Shown one piece after another: positions 35,801 through 43,791 of a DNA stretch of 64,000 nt. Each line of letters begins with the position of its first letter. Within the stretch, counting starts at the first letter, position 1. The stretch lies in NCBI GenBank assembly GCA_965212135.1, contig OZ243044.1:372001-436000 (forward strand), read 5' to 3'. The position numbers and the translations under genes were made by a program. The notes beneath the pieces are model-generated. The model searched no databases, was not told where the DNA came from, and worked only from the letters and a program-made list of their open reading frames with translations. Source of the DNA: Bin75 sp965212135. GTDB taxonomy: Bacteria; Nitrospirota; Nitrospiria; Nitrospirales; UBA8639.

Positions 35801-38800
35801 CTGCAAGGCTTCACGCCCTCTGTGGGCGTGCCGTTGCGCTGGGGCACGATTCCGACCGGGGTAGGCGCGTTCGCCGGCGGCCAAGCCGGCACCACCTGGA
35901 CGGCGCCGGCTCACGACCCGGGCGCGTTCACCCTGGAGTATGGCGTCGGCGGTATGTCTGATACCTGCACCGTCGCCGTAACCTTGAGCGGCCCATTATC
36001 CTTCGCCGCCGCCATCGCACCCCAAACCTACCAACTCGGCATTGCCGTCGGCACCGTAACCCTGCCCGTGGTCTCCGCCGGCGCCGGCGCAGCAACCTAC
36101 GCCCTCACCCCGGCCCTGCCCGCCGGCCTGACCTTTGACGCCGGCGCCACCCCCCCGACCATCACCGGCACCCCGGAGGCCATCGCCGCCGAAGCGAACT
36201 ACGCCTACACCGCCACCACTGCCGGCGGCGCCCTTGACCTGCCCTTCACCCTGGAAGTAACCCTGCAGACCATCACCATTACCGGCGGCGGCGGCGGCCC
36301 CAGCGACCTCGCCGCCACCGTCGTTGAAGACAGCGAAGCCTTCGGTGACGCCACCGGCACCCTGACCATCACCAACCCCAACCCCGGCGGCAGCGACGAG
36401 TTCGTCGCCATCACCGCCTCCGACCCCGAGGGCATGGGCACCTACGGCGACTTCACCATCGCCGCCGACACCGGCGTCTGGACCTACACCCTGGACAACG
36501 CCGACGACGACACCAACGCCCTGGACGCCCTCGTAATCGTTCCAGACGTCTTCACCGTCGCCGCCGCCGCCGACTCCACCGTCACCCAGGACATCACCAT
36601 CAGCGTAACCGGCGCCAACGACGCGCCCACCGCCCGCATCACCGCCCCGGCGATGGGCGCCGAAGTGTCCTACAACGGCGTCCTCACCCTCACCGGCAGC
36701 ACCAGCAGCGACCCGGATATCAGCGACACCCCGGACACCCTGACGTTTGCGTGGGACGACGGCTCCGAAACCACCGGCACGTTTGGCGACACCACCGCCG
36801 CCGACACCACCTGGACCGCGCCGTCCGGCGGCACGCTTGGGGGCGTAACCTTGAGATTGACGGTCACCGACAGCAGCGGCGCAACGAGCAACACCACGGT
36901 CATCGTCCAACTGGTGGCGCTCACCATCACCTTTGCCGACGACCTCACCGGCGCAGTCACCGAAGACGGCGACCTCACCGACACCGGCGCCCTGACCGTT
37001 ACCAGTTCCGACCCCACCGGCAGCACAGACGTGGTGGTGCAGACCAATACAGACGGCGACTACGGCCTGTTCAGCATCGCCGCCGCCGGCGCTTGGACCT
37101 ACACCCTCGGCGGCAACCCCGACAACGAGACCGCCGTCAACGCCCTGGCGGGGGGCGTTGAGGTAACCGACACCTTCACCGTCACCGCCGGCGGCACACC
37201 CCAGGACGTCGTCATCACCATCACCGGCGCCAACGACCCGCCCGTGGCCACCATTGACGCGCCCGCGGACGGCACGACGGTAGACTTCGGCTCCACGGTC
37301 ACCCTGACCGGCAGCGGTACCAACCCGGATGGCGCGGATAACGATCTGGCCTACGAATGGAGCACCGTCCCGCCGGGTCGCGGCAGCTTTACCTCCAACA
37401 CCGGCCGTAACGGCCTTTGGGTCGTCCCCACCGGCGGCGGGGCCGTAACCATACGGCTGACCGCCCAGGAAGTTATAAGCGGCACCCTCACCGACACCGC
37501 CGAAATCACCCTCATCCCGACCCTGACGGCGGTTACCTTCAGTAGCGCCACCATCGGCGGCGTGACCGAGGACGATGCCAGTATGAACACCGCCACCGGC
37601 CAACTGGCCCCGATGACCAGCACCGGCCCCACCACCGTGGCCGTCCAAACCGACCAGCCCGGCACCTACGGCATGTTCTCCATCACCGCCGCCGGCGACT
37701 GGACCTACACCCTGAACGACGACGACCCCGATACCGACGCCCTGCCCGGTAGCGGCCCGGCCTCCACCGTAACGGACACCTTCCGCGTCGTCGCCACCGC
37801 CAACCCCGCCGCCACCGTGGACATCACCATCACCATCACCGGCGCCAATGACGCGCCCACCGCCGAGATCACCGCACCGCCGGCCAATACCATGGTGTCG
37901 TTCGCCGGGACGATCCCCGTTACCGGCGCCGGCGAAGACCCGGACACCGGCACCACCCTGACCTACGCCTGGACCACGATGCCGGCGAACACCGGCAGTT
38001 TTGCCAACGCGACCGCCGCCTCCACCACCTGGAGCGCGCCGTCCACCGAAATGTCCGTCGCCTTGCACCTGAGGGTCAGCGATGACGCCACCCCGGTCGC
38101 CACCGCAGACGCAACACCGGTCACCGTCATGGTGGTGCCGGTCGCCATCGTCGGCGACACCACCGGCAGCGTCACCGAAGACGGTGACCTCACCGCCACC
38201 GGCGACCTCAACATTGACAACCCGACCCCCGGCAGCGACACGACCTTCATAGCCGCGAATATGAATGGCACCTTCGGCGTCTTCACCATCGCCACCAACG
38301 GCAACTGGACCTACACCCTCAACAACACCAACGCCGCCACCAACGCCCTGGCCGCGGGGCCTCCGCTAACGGAGACCTTCACCGCAACCGCCGCCGCCGG
38401 CAGTACGCAGGTCATCACCATCACCGTCAACGGCGCCAACGACGCGCCCAGCGCCGCCATCAGCGCGCCCGCGCCCAACGCGCAGGTGGCGTTCGGCGAG
38501 GCGGTAACGGTAACCGGCACCGGCACCGACCCGGATACCGGCACTACCCTGACCTACGCATGGCGCACCCAACCGGCAGACCGGGGCAGTTTTGCCAATG
38601 CCGCCCTTGCCAGCACGATGTGGACCGCCCCCGCCACCGGCACCGCCAACGTCATCCTGATCCTGGACGTCAGTGACGGCACCGCCACCGTGAGCGCACA
38701 GGTCACCGTCCGTCCACGCGCCGCGCCCATCACCTTCACCGGCAATACCAGCGGCGCGGTTACCGAGGACGCCAACACCACCACCGCCACCGGCACCCTG

Positions 38801-41542
38801 ACCGCCGTCAACCCCAACCCCACCGGCGGCACCGACTTCATCGCCATAACCGACCGCGCCGGCACCTACGGCGCCTTCTCCATCGTCGCCGCCACCGGCG
38901 TCTGGACCTACACCCTGGACAACGCCGACATCGACACCGACCGCCTGACCACCGGCGACAGCCCGACCGAGACCTTCACCGTCGTTGCCGAAGCCGACTC
39001 CTCCGCCACCCAGGTCGTGACCATCACCATCACCGGCGCCAATGACACGCCCACCGTCACCATCAGCCAGCCGCTCCCGTCCGCCGGCACCTTCAGCGTC
39101 ATATCCGGCCAACAGGTAACCCTGCGCGCCACCGCCACCAACCCGGAAACCGGCGACACCCTGGGCTACACCTGGAGCGCGGCCCCCGCTACCGGCAGCT
39201 TCGCCAATACCGGCAGCGCCAACACCATCTGGACCACGCCCACCGTCGCCAGCGGCAACATGGACGTCACCCTGACCTTGAGCGTCTCCGACGGCGCCAC
39301 CGCCGGCACCGACATGGTTGACGTGCTCGTGACCCAACAGCCGGCCGTCACCGGCCCCGGCGTTGGCCTCATCGATAGCGACGGCGACACCGCCACCGAC
39401 CTACCGGTCAGCGACGTCACGATGACTGACGACAACGGCAACATCCTCGCAGGCGGCGTCGCCACCGGCGTCCTGACGGTTGACAACGTCCCCACCAACG
39501 CCCGCCCCACCTACAGCGTCATCCGCCAGCCCGAATTTGGCAGCGTCGCCCTCGGCCCCGTGGTCAGTAGCAGCCTGGCCTTCCAAACCGAGAATATGCG
39601 GATGTGGACCTACACCCTGGATAACAACCGGGAAGCCACCAGAAACCTCGGCCCCGACGCCGTCGACATGGAAGATGACTTCGACGTCCGAACCACCGTC
39701 GCCGGCATTACGATTGACCGCACCATCAGCGTCTTCCTCGAAACGGGCACCTTCCCCAACGACCGCCCCACCATCATGATCGTAGTCGGCGGCCGGAACG
39801 TGCGCGTGGCCGAAGGCGGCACCCTGCGCATGACCGTGGAAGAAGGCGAGGAAATGGTCTCCCTGGATGCCCGCCTCACCCGCAACCCCGAAGGCGGGAT
39901 GACCACCGAAGACGGCATCCAAGTCGGCCTGGGCTTCACATGGGCGGACGCCGGCAACAACCCGGAGATCATGTTTGATGGCGGACTCGGCGGCGGCTTC
40001 CCCATGGTCACCTTCACCGCCCCGGACGAGCGCACCACCCTGGAGTTCACCCTCGCCATCACCGACAGCGACACCCCACAGCAAACCGCCAACGCCAGAG
40101 TCACCGTCCAGGTAGGCCGCAGCCAGTTTGACAACGTGCACCGCGCCATTCTCCCCGAAGTCACCCGGGCCATGATGGACACCACCGTCAGCGCCATTGC
40201 CCGGCGGACCGAACAAGCCGCCGCCGACCATGACGCCGCCGCCGGCGCCACCTTCAGCCTGGGCGGGCAGTCCACCCTGGCGGGGGTGCTGCAATCAAAC
40301 GGGGAAGCCCTGACCACCGGCGCCTTCAATGTCAAATCCCTCCTGGGCCGCTCTGCCTTTGCCCTGCCGCTCAACCAAGCCGGCGGGCCGCTGGCCGGCG
40401 TCACCCTGTGGGGCAACGGCGCCTACCGCAACCTGTCCGGCAACAGTGCCACCGTGGACTGGGACGGCGACCTGTTCGGCGCCACCGTGGGCGGGGATGC
40501 CTGGCTGACCGACACCCTCTTGACCGGCCTGGCCGTCTCCTGGGCCGACGGCACCTTTGATTACACCGACCGCAGTGGTACCGACCCGGCCCCCGGCACC
40601 TATCAGGCCACCCTGACCAGCCTGCACCCCTACGTCAGCACCAGCCTGCTGGACGGGCAGGTGACCCTCTGGGCCACCGGCGGCTACGGCTGGGGCGAAG
40701 TTGCCATCACCGACACCGCCGACCCCACGGCCGACGGCACCGTCACCGCCGACACCCGGCTGGCCACCGCCGCCGTGGGCGGCGCCGGCCGCCTGCTGAA
40801 CCAGCCGGGCCTCCTGACCCCCGACGGCACCACCACGGTGCGGGTCAAAGCCGAAGTCCTGACCACGGCGATCAAAGCCGAGCAACAAGGCGACCGCCTG
40901 GCCGGCCTGACCACGGACGCCCGGCGGTTGCGGCTGACCCTGGAAGGCAGCCATGAGCAACCCTTACCCCATGGCGCCCACCTGACCCCCAGCGTGGGCG
41001 TGGGCCTGCGGCATGACGCCGGCGACGGCCGCACCGGCACCGGCGCGGAAGTCAGTGGCGGCCTGCGCTACGCCCATCCCGCCCTGCGGCTGACCATGGA
41101 AAGCCGGGGCCGGGTGTTGCTCGCCCATGGCGGCGACTACGACGACTGGAGCGTGAGCGGACGGGTGACCCTGGCGCCGGGCGCCCAGGGGCAGGGCCTG
41201 GCCGTCACGCTGGTCCCAACCTATCAAACCACCACCAGCGCCGGCGGGCTGGCGCAACTCTGGGAACACGGCACGGCCAACCGCCCGGCGCCCAGCGGCC
41301 CGACCACGCCGCAGGGCCTCATGGAAGCCACCGTCGCCTACGGGCTGCCGGTAGGCGACCACCTGCTGACACCCTACGGCGGGATGACCCTGGGGGCGGC
41401 GGATGCGCGCACCTACCGGCTAGGCAGCCGGGTCAGCCTGGCCCATCGGCTGAATATGAGCCTGGAAGGCGCCAGGAAAGGCGCGACGGGCACGACCCCG
41501 GTGGATCATGGCGTGCGGGTGCAACTGGAGTGGCACTGGTAA
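29879..41542 (+). CDS. Giant autotransporter adhesin (3887 residues) with poly-C leader
   Basis: Leader of ~45 residues with eight prolines coded by 26 C, then a signal core (ALGVALFALTFIPAQ). Passenger in order: two PPC-type beta domains (~81-345), a tandem pair of long CARDB-like blocks with close Cys pairs (~355-1140), PPC (~1144), CARDB, a putative-Ig repeat (~1397-1485), a cadherin-like sandwich (~1608-1708), CARDB plus PPC (to ~1945), another Ig repeat, and six VCBS/PKD-like repeats marked by WTYTL (~2130-3400). Residues ~3421-3887 form the autotransporter barrel ending LEWHW, nearly identical to copies 1 and 3. Surface adhesion is the likely role. Leader and barrel are shared with the 12.4-kb gene while the passengers differ. 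An internal ATG at 30014 has GGAGG 6 nt upstream and may be an alternative start. Confidence 0.88.
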   Translation: MTFSRLPSALKNALKAPHSAPPGVVAAILAPPPPPPPPCTDRRPAMLVGGKIMCRVGRASALGVALFALTFIPAQYAAAQDVPDDGTTTARLAVPGTITDTIEPQADRDIFLVALVSGGTYQFDAERTSDNLDTTLGLFSPGHVDFGSLDCNDFNIGSLARNDDREGLTTDSRITHTATQTGDHFLCVDALGTTSSSGFYRLTATVTTPPPPPTQDVPGDGSTTVRLAVPGTLTGTIGAPDDQDAFLVALVSGGTYQFDAEITSGGLDTTLGLYPPGHTNFVGSTSCHNATGVLTGNDDIESSGGNPSDSQITWTAAQTGDHVLCVDAFAHAGSGGDYTLTAAVTTPPPGSPPDLSIAQPTGQNTGTLSFTVTNSGGPVAVDASTLGVYRTEQTLTAVQANTAAAAAPLCSVTESTPSQSCAAVVGVSIASEIAFDSPYSGTAATNTPVDAGTTDYYYFVCVTVATGSVRTCSPSGARVEITDLRFSATPAPAANPTTVPDGATFRISSAVENGGNVQLSGRATFIVYEAPTTLATPSPLTAASLDAANAVDVTPDFAQPPIGRVGTTGQSLQMVDVDPTLQAADTTLNYFLCIEILDSDINVENNCTGPLAVLVQGPPTIPDVSIATSSFDGDTLTATAANTGALATGASVEYYRVSGATDPRPAVAAAPPSGTPVCTATTVPVCRLNATATTMDIPSKAASLAVPDFSITPPTATGNYYYFVCVAHADDTNKANDCGPSAGNPDPVLSISRPSGQNTATLEFSVTNGGVFIVGATTFSVYRAEQTLDASQANTAAATAPLCSVTESTNSQPCAVVTGVNTVTQLTPGAYSFTAATNTPIDAATTDYAYFACVTITSGGARTCSVTSPSVEITDLRILATPAPAATPTTVPDGGSFTFTASVENAGTLQPSRRSFFVVYEAPTTLATPSPLTVASLIAANAVDISPTPAAGTIARLGAGASAPRTLAGVTPTAQATATTLNYFFCIESLPSDVNLENNCTGPIAVLVEGSPMIPDVSATSTLVSNTLTALVSNTGVDAVGASVEYYRSLTARAAAAASPGTVPPLCSAASQPDGGGGGDNANLCRLTAAASEDIPRGDSDRAVTPAVTITTPTAPNDYFYFVCVTHADDVNNDNDCGPSQRLNVDDFTEGVSRAGAVTLDGSTSSGIIGANNDRDWFTIPTQVLDTTYRFTITRAAGAGNALVPRLRVRAASGTVRQNFGTTNSATRSQRLYIVNDGAQLYVEAMGNGSTTGAYTLTAENLGTGDLTIVGGRPTGETGAVMVGATFDFEFTVTNNGAGGATASTEVRYFYNTTGNALDPDSDTRADGADGMPVAPQEIAILLDDATATATDTLLIPSTTTAATLHFGACVVAADGDADDTNNCSDPVAVTITRAPVTFPTTIDTQAYVVGTALSVTLPQAVGGAGGGFTYAINPTPALPDGLTFAAATRVLDGNPTAAQILTNYTYTATDAGGDVARLPFFIVILDSTAPAAFLTATNPDPLVENTLDGATLEVTLAFTTYVGTLLPSGFELNATRFGGNTHDPTVASVVRDSDTQATLTLAYGGNDFDGPSPATIFVQVQPAAHTGADELTAPPRVDVLPIVENNVATLSALALSGGVSLTPPFDSGTFMYTAAVINSVADIMVTPTATNDFATIAVDGTAVDNGTASAAIALTEGMTTDIAVLVTASDGVATQTYTIAVTRAAPPAPELSIAPPTTNPVAPTLSGDDSFDVVAVVTNNGGAATAEVTTVNFYLVADAASVTTVADLGSSDGSGTIAAGLAASGGTGTVTRNIFGPGTGSGFYGLYACFSTVTDATLATDCAFSRFLYDDNIGSTTTRHDRNTGIVVAARTETSRISHSNDSDWFSFVLENGARYQIDLTSANATLLTIRDSGGTVISASLITGGGNTLQSNTYTAAADGAHFIEVVDNGGGAGNYTLVITRLAAPPADVTCAEGGPAVPATLTVGFGDQVTLQGFTPSVGVPLRWGTIPTGVGAFAGGQAGTTWTAPAHDPGAFTLEYGVGGMSDTCTVAVTLSGPLSFAAAIAPQTYQLGIAVGTVTLPVVSAGAGAATYALTPALPAGLTFDAGATPPTITGTPEAIAAEANYAYTATTAGGALDLPFTLEVTLQTITITGGGGGPSDLAATVVEDSEAFGDATGTLTITNPNPGGSDEFVAITASDPEGMGTYGDFTIAADTGVWTYTLDNADDDTNALDALVIVPDVFTVAAAADSTVTQDITISVTGANDAPTARITAPAMGAEVSYNGVLTLTGSTSSDPDISDTPDTLTFAWDDGSETTGTFGDTTAADTTWTAPSGGTLGGVTLRLTVTDSSGATSNTTVIVQLVALTITFADDLTGAVTEDGDLTDTGALTVTSSDPTGSTDVVVQTNTDGDYGLFSIAAAGAWTYTLGGNPDNETAVNALAGGVEVTDTFTVTAGGTPQDVVITITGANDPPVATIDAPADGTTVDFGSTVTLTGSGTNPDGADNDLAYEWSTVPPGRGSFTSNTGRNGLWVVPTGGGAVTIRLTAQEVISGTLTDTAEITLIPTLTAVTFSSATIGGVTEDDASMNTATGQLAPMTSTGPTTVAVQTDQPGTYGMFSITAAGDWTYTLNDDDPDTDALPGSGPASTVTDTFRVVATANPAATVDITITITGANDAPTAEITAPPANTMVSFAGTIPVTGAGEDPDTGTTLTYAWTTMPANTGSFANATAASTTWSAPSTEMSVALHLRVSDDATPVATADATPVTVMVVPVAIVGDTTGSVTEDGDLTATGDLNIDNPTPGSDTTFIAANMNGTFGVFTIATNGNWTYTLNNTNAATNALAAGPPLTETFTATAAAGSTQVITITVNGANDAPSAAISAPAPNAQVAFGEAVTVTGTGTDPDTGTTLTYAWRTQPADRGSFANAALASTMWTAPATGTANVILILDVSDGTATVSAQVTVRPRAAPITFTGNTSGAVTEDANTTTATGTLTAVNPNPTGGTDFIAITDRAGTYGAFSIVAATGVWTYTLDNADIDTDRLTTGDSPTETFTVVAEADSSATQVVTITITGANDTPTVTISQPLPSAGTFSVISGQQVTLRATATNPETGDTLGYTWSAAPATGSFANTGSANTIWTTPTVASGNMDVTLTLSVSDGATAGTDMVDVLVTQQPAVTGPGVGLIDSDGDTATDLPVSDVTMTDDNGNILAGGVATGVLTVDNVPTNARPTYSVIRQPEFGSVALGPVVSSSLAFQTENMRMWTYTLDNNREATRNLGPDAVDMEDDFDVRTTVAGITIDRTISVFLETGTFPNDRPTIMIVVGGRNVRVAEGGTLRMTVEEGEEMVSLDARLTRNPEGGMTTEDGIQVGLGFTWADAGNNPEIMFDGGLGGGFPMVTFTAPDERTTLEFTLAITDSDTPQQTANARVTVQVGRSQFDNVHRAILPEVTRAMMDTTVSAIARRTEQAAADHDAAAGATFSLGGQSTLAGVLQSNGEALTTGAFNVKSLLGRSAFALPLNQAGGPLAGVTLWGNGAYRNLSGNSATVDWDGDLFGATVGGDAWLTDTLLTGLAVSWADGTFDYTDRSGTDPAPGTYQATLTSLHPYVSTSLLDGQVTLWATGGYGWGEVAITDTADPTADGTVTADTRLATAAVGGAGRLLNQPGLLTPDGTTTVRVKAEVLTTAIKAEQQGDRLAGLTTDARRLRLTLEGSHEQPLPHGAHLTPSVGVGLRHDAGDGRTGTGAEVSGGLRYAHPALRLTMESRGRVLLAHGGDYDDWSVSGRVTLAPGAQGQGLAVTLVPTYQTTTSAGGLAQLWEHGTANRPAPSGPTTPQGLMEATVAYGLPVGDHLLTPYGGMTLGAADARTYRLGSRVSLAHRLNMSLEGARKGATGTTPVDHGVRVQLEWHW
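29967..29992 (+). repeat. Poly-C tract (26 C) in the leader of the giant autotransporter
   Basis: Uninterrupted run of 26 C coding eight prolines. Present length keeps the frame. One more C leads to TAG at 30040-30042, and one fewer leads to TGA at 30084-30086. Two in-frame ATG codons (30014, 30035) lie downstream of the tract and before the signal core, so a slip may change rather than abolish expression. The assembled length should be treated as one state of a population. Confidence 0.8.
30119..30930 (+). repeat. Tandem PPC-domain repeat in the giant gene
   Basis: Two copies with a period of about 404 bp (starts near 30119 and 30523). Each begins with DVP-DG-TT and shares LVALVSGGTYQFDAE. 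The DNA match is close, suggesting recent duplication. Confidence 0.7.
30942..33300 (+). repeat. Tandem ~1.18-kb CARDB-like repeat in the giant gene
   Basis: Two long units (near 30942-32118 and 32120-33300). Matching landmarks GGTCAGAATACCG and GATAACCGATTTGAG recur about 1177 bp apart. Each unit codes three CARDB-like segments, with paired cysteines 11 residues apart. Confidence 0.7.
36270..39760 (+). repeat. Six VCBS/PKD-like tandem repeats in the giant gene
   Basis: WTYTL codons occur at 36479, 37094, 37700, 38306, 38903 and 39604, a period near 600 bp with a longer last step. The first five are each followed by a GAND(A/P/T)P motif opening a PKD/Ig-like module that ends in a WTAP-like motif. 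VCBS repeats are common in large secreted adhesins. Confidence 0.8.
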
Positions 41543-41593
41543 GGACAGGAGTGAAGTGTCCGGCTCCGCCGGCCCAGTTAGACGCTGGATTCC
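40141..41593 (+). repeat. Autotransporter barrel cassette, copy 2
   Basis: 1402 bp of coding sequence aligning gap-free to copy 1, plus about 50 bp after the stop (GGACAGGAGTGAAGTG...GACGCTGGAT) that is also present downstream of copies 1 and 3. Confidence 0.9.
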
Positions 41594-41626
41594 AGCCTGC
41601 GCGGGAATGACAGCCGGGGCGGGAAT
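41584..41626. repeat. Partial palindromic repeat downstream of the giant gene
   Basis: GCTGGATTCCAGCCTGCGCGGGAATGACAGCC, then a second GCGGGAATGA. The left arm ATTCCC is altered to ATTCCA. It borders the shared 3' end of barrel copy 2. Confidence 0.6.
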
Positions 41627-41699
41627 GAGTGCGGAGTGGTGGCTCTTCTCTCTGGTGTCATTCACCCAAACTTAGAGGGCTGAAAAGTCAAACACCTGC

Positions 41700-42083
41700 T
41701 TACTCAACAGACCCGAACCACCGATAGCGGTACGCCGCCACAAACCGGTAGAGCGTGCCCATGATCCAGCGCCCCGCGCGAAACCTCCAGCAAAACATGA
41801 AAAGCGTTCCGGCCGCGAGACCCGGCAGCAACGGAAGAAACGCTTCCGGCCCGTCACGAACCGTTCCCTGCGTGTCAACCCAGTACGCCATGGGAGGACG
41901 GCGGCCGGCCCGGTAGCGTTCCCCAAGACATTCCCGCGCCCTGCGACTGTCGTAAGGTACAAACTGCACGGCGCCGAAACGCCCCGTCCGCTCCATGTGC
42001 CGTTGCACCGCCGTGCAAAGACGGCAATGGGAATCATAAATGAGACACCCGGACGGCGGCTTGATTGGAACGTCGTTTTTCAT
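41700..42083 (-). CDS. DCC-family thiol-disulfide oxidoreductase-like protein (DUF393)
   Basis: 127 residues from the ATG at 42083. CLIYDSHCRLCTAVQRHMER carries the D-x-x-C-x-x-C motif that names the DCC (DUF393) family. VQFVPYDS and the ...GPEAFLPLLPGL segment follow as in that family. The C-terminal part is hydrophobic and basic. Family members are thioredoxin-like and mostly uncharacterised. Longer in-frame starts up to 42221 add an unrelated hydrophobic stretch and were not used. Confidence 0.8.
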   Translation of the reverse strand: MKNDVPIKPPSGCLIYDSHCRLCTAVQRHMERTGRFGAVQFVPYDSRRARECLGERYRAGRRPPMAYWVDTQGTVRDGPEAFLPLLPGLAAGTLFMFCWRFRAGRWIMGTLYRFVAAYRYRWFGSVE

Positions 42084-42250
42084 GATCCGCCGCATCCCCT
42101 CCCCGGTTTTCCAGTGCACCACGTTTGACAGGCAGAAGCAACAGAAAATCAGCCATACCGGCGTTGCCGACCCCGGCCCAACCACGCCATTGTCCACGCG
42201 ACAGTGACTGCGCCGTTCCAAACGACGTCTTTCACCGGATAAAGCGGGCT

Positions 42251-42279
42251 TGACAACTCACGTCGTTTGCTCTATAAAG
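42251..42279 (+). promoter_or_regulatory. Strong sigma-70 promoter for the porin/urea operon
   Basis: TTGACA at 42251-42256, exactly 17 bp, then TATAAA at 42274-42279. This is the best promoter match in the window. The transcript would start near 42286, about 215 nt ahead of the porin start codon. Confidence 0.75.
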
Positions 42280-42396
42280 TCCGTCAATTGAGGTGGCAAA
42301 GCGTGTGGGGAACGACGATGTTCTCTCACGGGCCGCCAAACTAGTCAGGCAAAGCAACAGCAAGGACAGCGACGTCCTTTTGGTTCACGGGAAGAA

Positions 42397-42431
42397 CCAG
42401 GAGGGCGTTTTTTTTTACCCGCTCCTCCTGG
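42397..42431 (+). promoter_or_regulatory. Leader hairpin ahead of the porin gene
   Basis: CCAGGAGG at 42397-42404 pairs with CCTCCTGG at 42424-42431. The loop contains nine T (42408-42416). It lies in the long untranslated leader and could control mRNA stability or expose/hide a GGAGG-like stretch. No mechanism is shown. Confidence 0.35.
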
Positions 42432-42501
42432 CCGCAATGGCGCCGGAACGCATGGCGATTCCGGCATGAACACAAGCCGAGGCAGGAAAGGACACCAGGT
42501 C

Positions 42502-43737
42502 ATGTATAAATTGACGCACACGACAATCACGATGCTCTTTGCGGGACTCATGTTCATCGCCCCGTCCGCGTTTGCGGGGGCAAAATTCGAAATAGACGAG
42601 ACCAAATGGATCAGCGTCGGCGCCGGCGCACGGGCCAGTTTTACGTCGAGAGACAATGGCGCACCGAACGGACAGAACTGGAGCAAGGATTTCAGCCTGG
42701 AGAACATGCGGCTCTACGTCAACGGACAGATTCACAAGAACCTGAAGATTGAATTCAACACCGACTGCACGGATTGCGTGGCCAGCGATGGCAACGGCCG
42801 CGGCACCATGATCGTCCTTGATGCGATCGGAAAGCTGGAATTCAACCAATACTTTAACGTTTGGGCCGGACGGCTTCTGGTTCCGGCGGACCGGGCCGAA
42901 CTGGACGGGCCATATTTTCAAAATACGTTTGACTTCAACAAGACGCCGTTTTACCCGTCGGACTTCGGCAATTTCGTGGCCGGACGGTTTGGCCGCGATG
43001 ACGGCGTGAACGTCTGGGGCGCCCTGTTTGAGGACAAACGGCTGACCTACGTCGCGGGCGTTTTCGACGGCGTGGACAGCGGAAAGGAGAACCGCCCGAA
43101 CACCAGTGACCATCTGCTCTGGGCGGGCCGGGTGAGCTACAATTTCTGGAACGTGGAACAGAATCCTGGCTATTACACCAGCAGCACCTACTACGGCAGC
43201 CAGGGAGATATTCTGACCTTCGCGCTTGCCGGGCAATACCACGCGAACGGCGTCGGGACCGCAACCGATCAATCGGATTTTCGCGGCTACAGCGCCGACC
43301 TGCTTATGGAAAAAGTGCTGGCGAACAAGGGCGTGCTGACGCTTGAGGGAGAATACAAGGTCTTTGAAACCGGGTTGACTTCGGCATTGGAAGAAAAAAC
43401 CCGGGACGATAATGGTATGCCCACGACTAATGACGCCACCTGTTTCTGCCTGTTTGACGGCAACTCCTGGACGGCGACGGGTCTGTACCTGTTCCCGGAA
43501 AAAATCGGGATCGGGCAATTCCAGCCCTACGTGCGTTTTACGGAAATCCGGCCCAGGTTGAGTACCTATCGCAACGAATACGAAATCGGGACGAATTACA
43601 TCATTGACGGGCACAATGCCAGTATCTCGCTGTTCTACCAGTACGGCGACATCGCCACAAAAGGACGAGAATGGAGGGGGCCGCAGGACGGAGACGAAGA
43701 AAGCTCAATCAAGCTGGCCATTCAATGGCAGCTTTGA
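42502..43737 (+). CDS. Outer-membrane porin (phosphate-selective porin O/P-like), probable urea porin
   Basis: 411 residues with a signal peptide ending APSAFAG. The mature sequence has the barrel pattern of the OprO/OprP-like family: SLENMRLYVNGQIHKNLKIEFNTD, GKLEFNQYFNVWAGRLLVPADR, FVAGRFGRDDGVNVWG, and the C-terminal IKLAIQWQL. It lies 54 bp ahead of urtA behind a strong promoter. Porins of this kind are found next to urea transporter genes and are thought to admit short amides or urea. The role is inferred from context. The ATG at 42502 was chosen for the signal peptide over ATG 42466. Confidence 0.82.
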   Translation: MYKLTHTTITMLFAGLMFIAPSAFAGAKFEIDETKWISVGAGARASFTSRDNGAPNGQNWSKDFSLENMRLYVNGQIHKNLKIEFNTDCTDCVASDGNGRGTMIVLDAIGKLEFNQYFNVWAGRLLVPADRAELDGPYFQNTFDFNKTPFYPSDFGNFVAGRFGRDDGVNVWGALFEDKRLTYVAGVFDGVDSGKENRPNTSDHLLWAGRVSYNFWNVEQNPGYYTSSTYYGSQGDILTFALAGQYHANGVGTATDQSDFRGYSADLLMEKVLANKGVLTLEGEYKVFETGLTSALEEKTRDDNGMPTTNDATCFCLFDGNSWTATGLYLFPEKIGIGQFQPYVRFTEIRPRLSTYRNEYEIGTNYIIDGHNASISLFYQYGDIATKGREWRGPQDGDEESSIKLAIQWQL

Positions 43738-43791
43738 CCGGCGCCCTGTATAGTCCGCAACCATCAAGACACCGACAAGGAGACACCTGCA

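Larger units (their letters stand above)
42084..42501. other. Intergenic region upstream of the porin gene
   Basis: About 420 bp. It contains a strong promoter (42251-42279) and a leader of about 215 nt with a T9-containing hairpin (42397-42431). No further gene is apparent. Confidence 0.6.

Noticed and set aside
35996..38068. Long reverse-strand open frame (690 codons, Gly/Val-rich) inside the giant gene
   Set aside because: It is the antisense of the GC-biased Thr/Ala/Gly-rich repeats. It has no start context, no recognisable motif, and mirrors the repeat period of the real gene. Several similar antisense frames exist over 33-41 kb and 12.6-13.7 kb.
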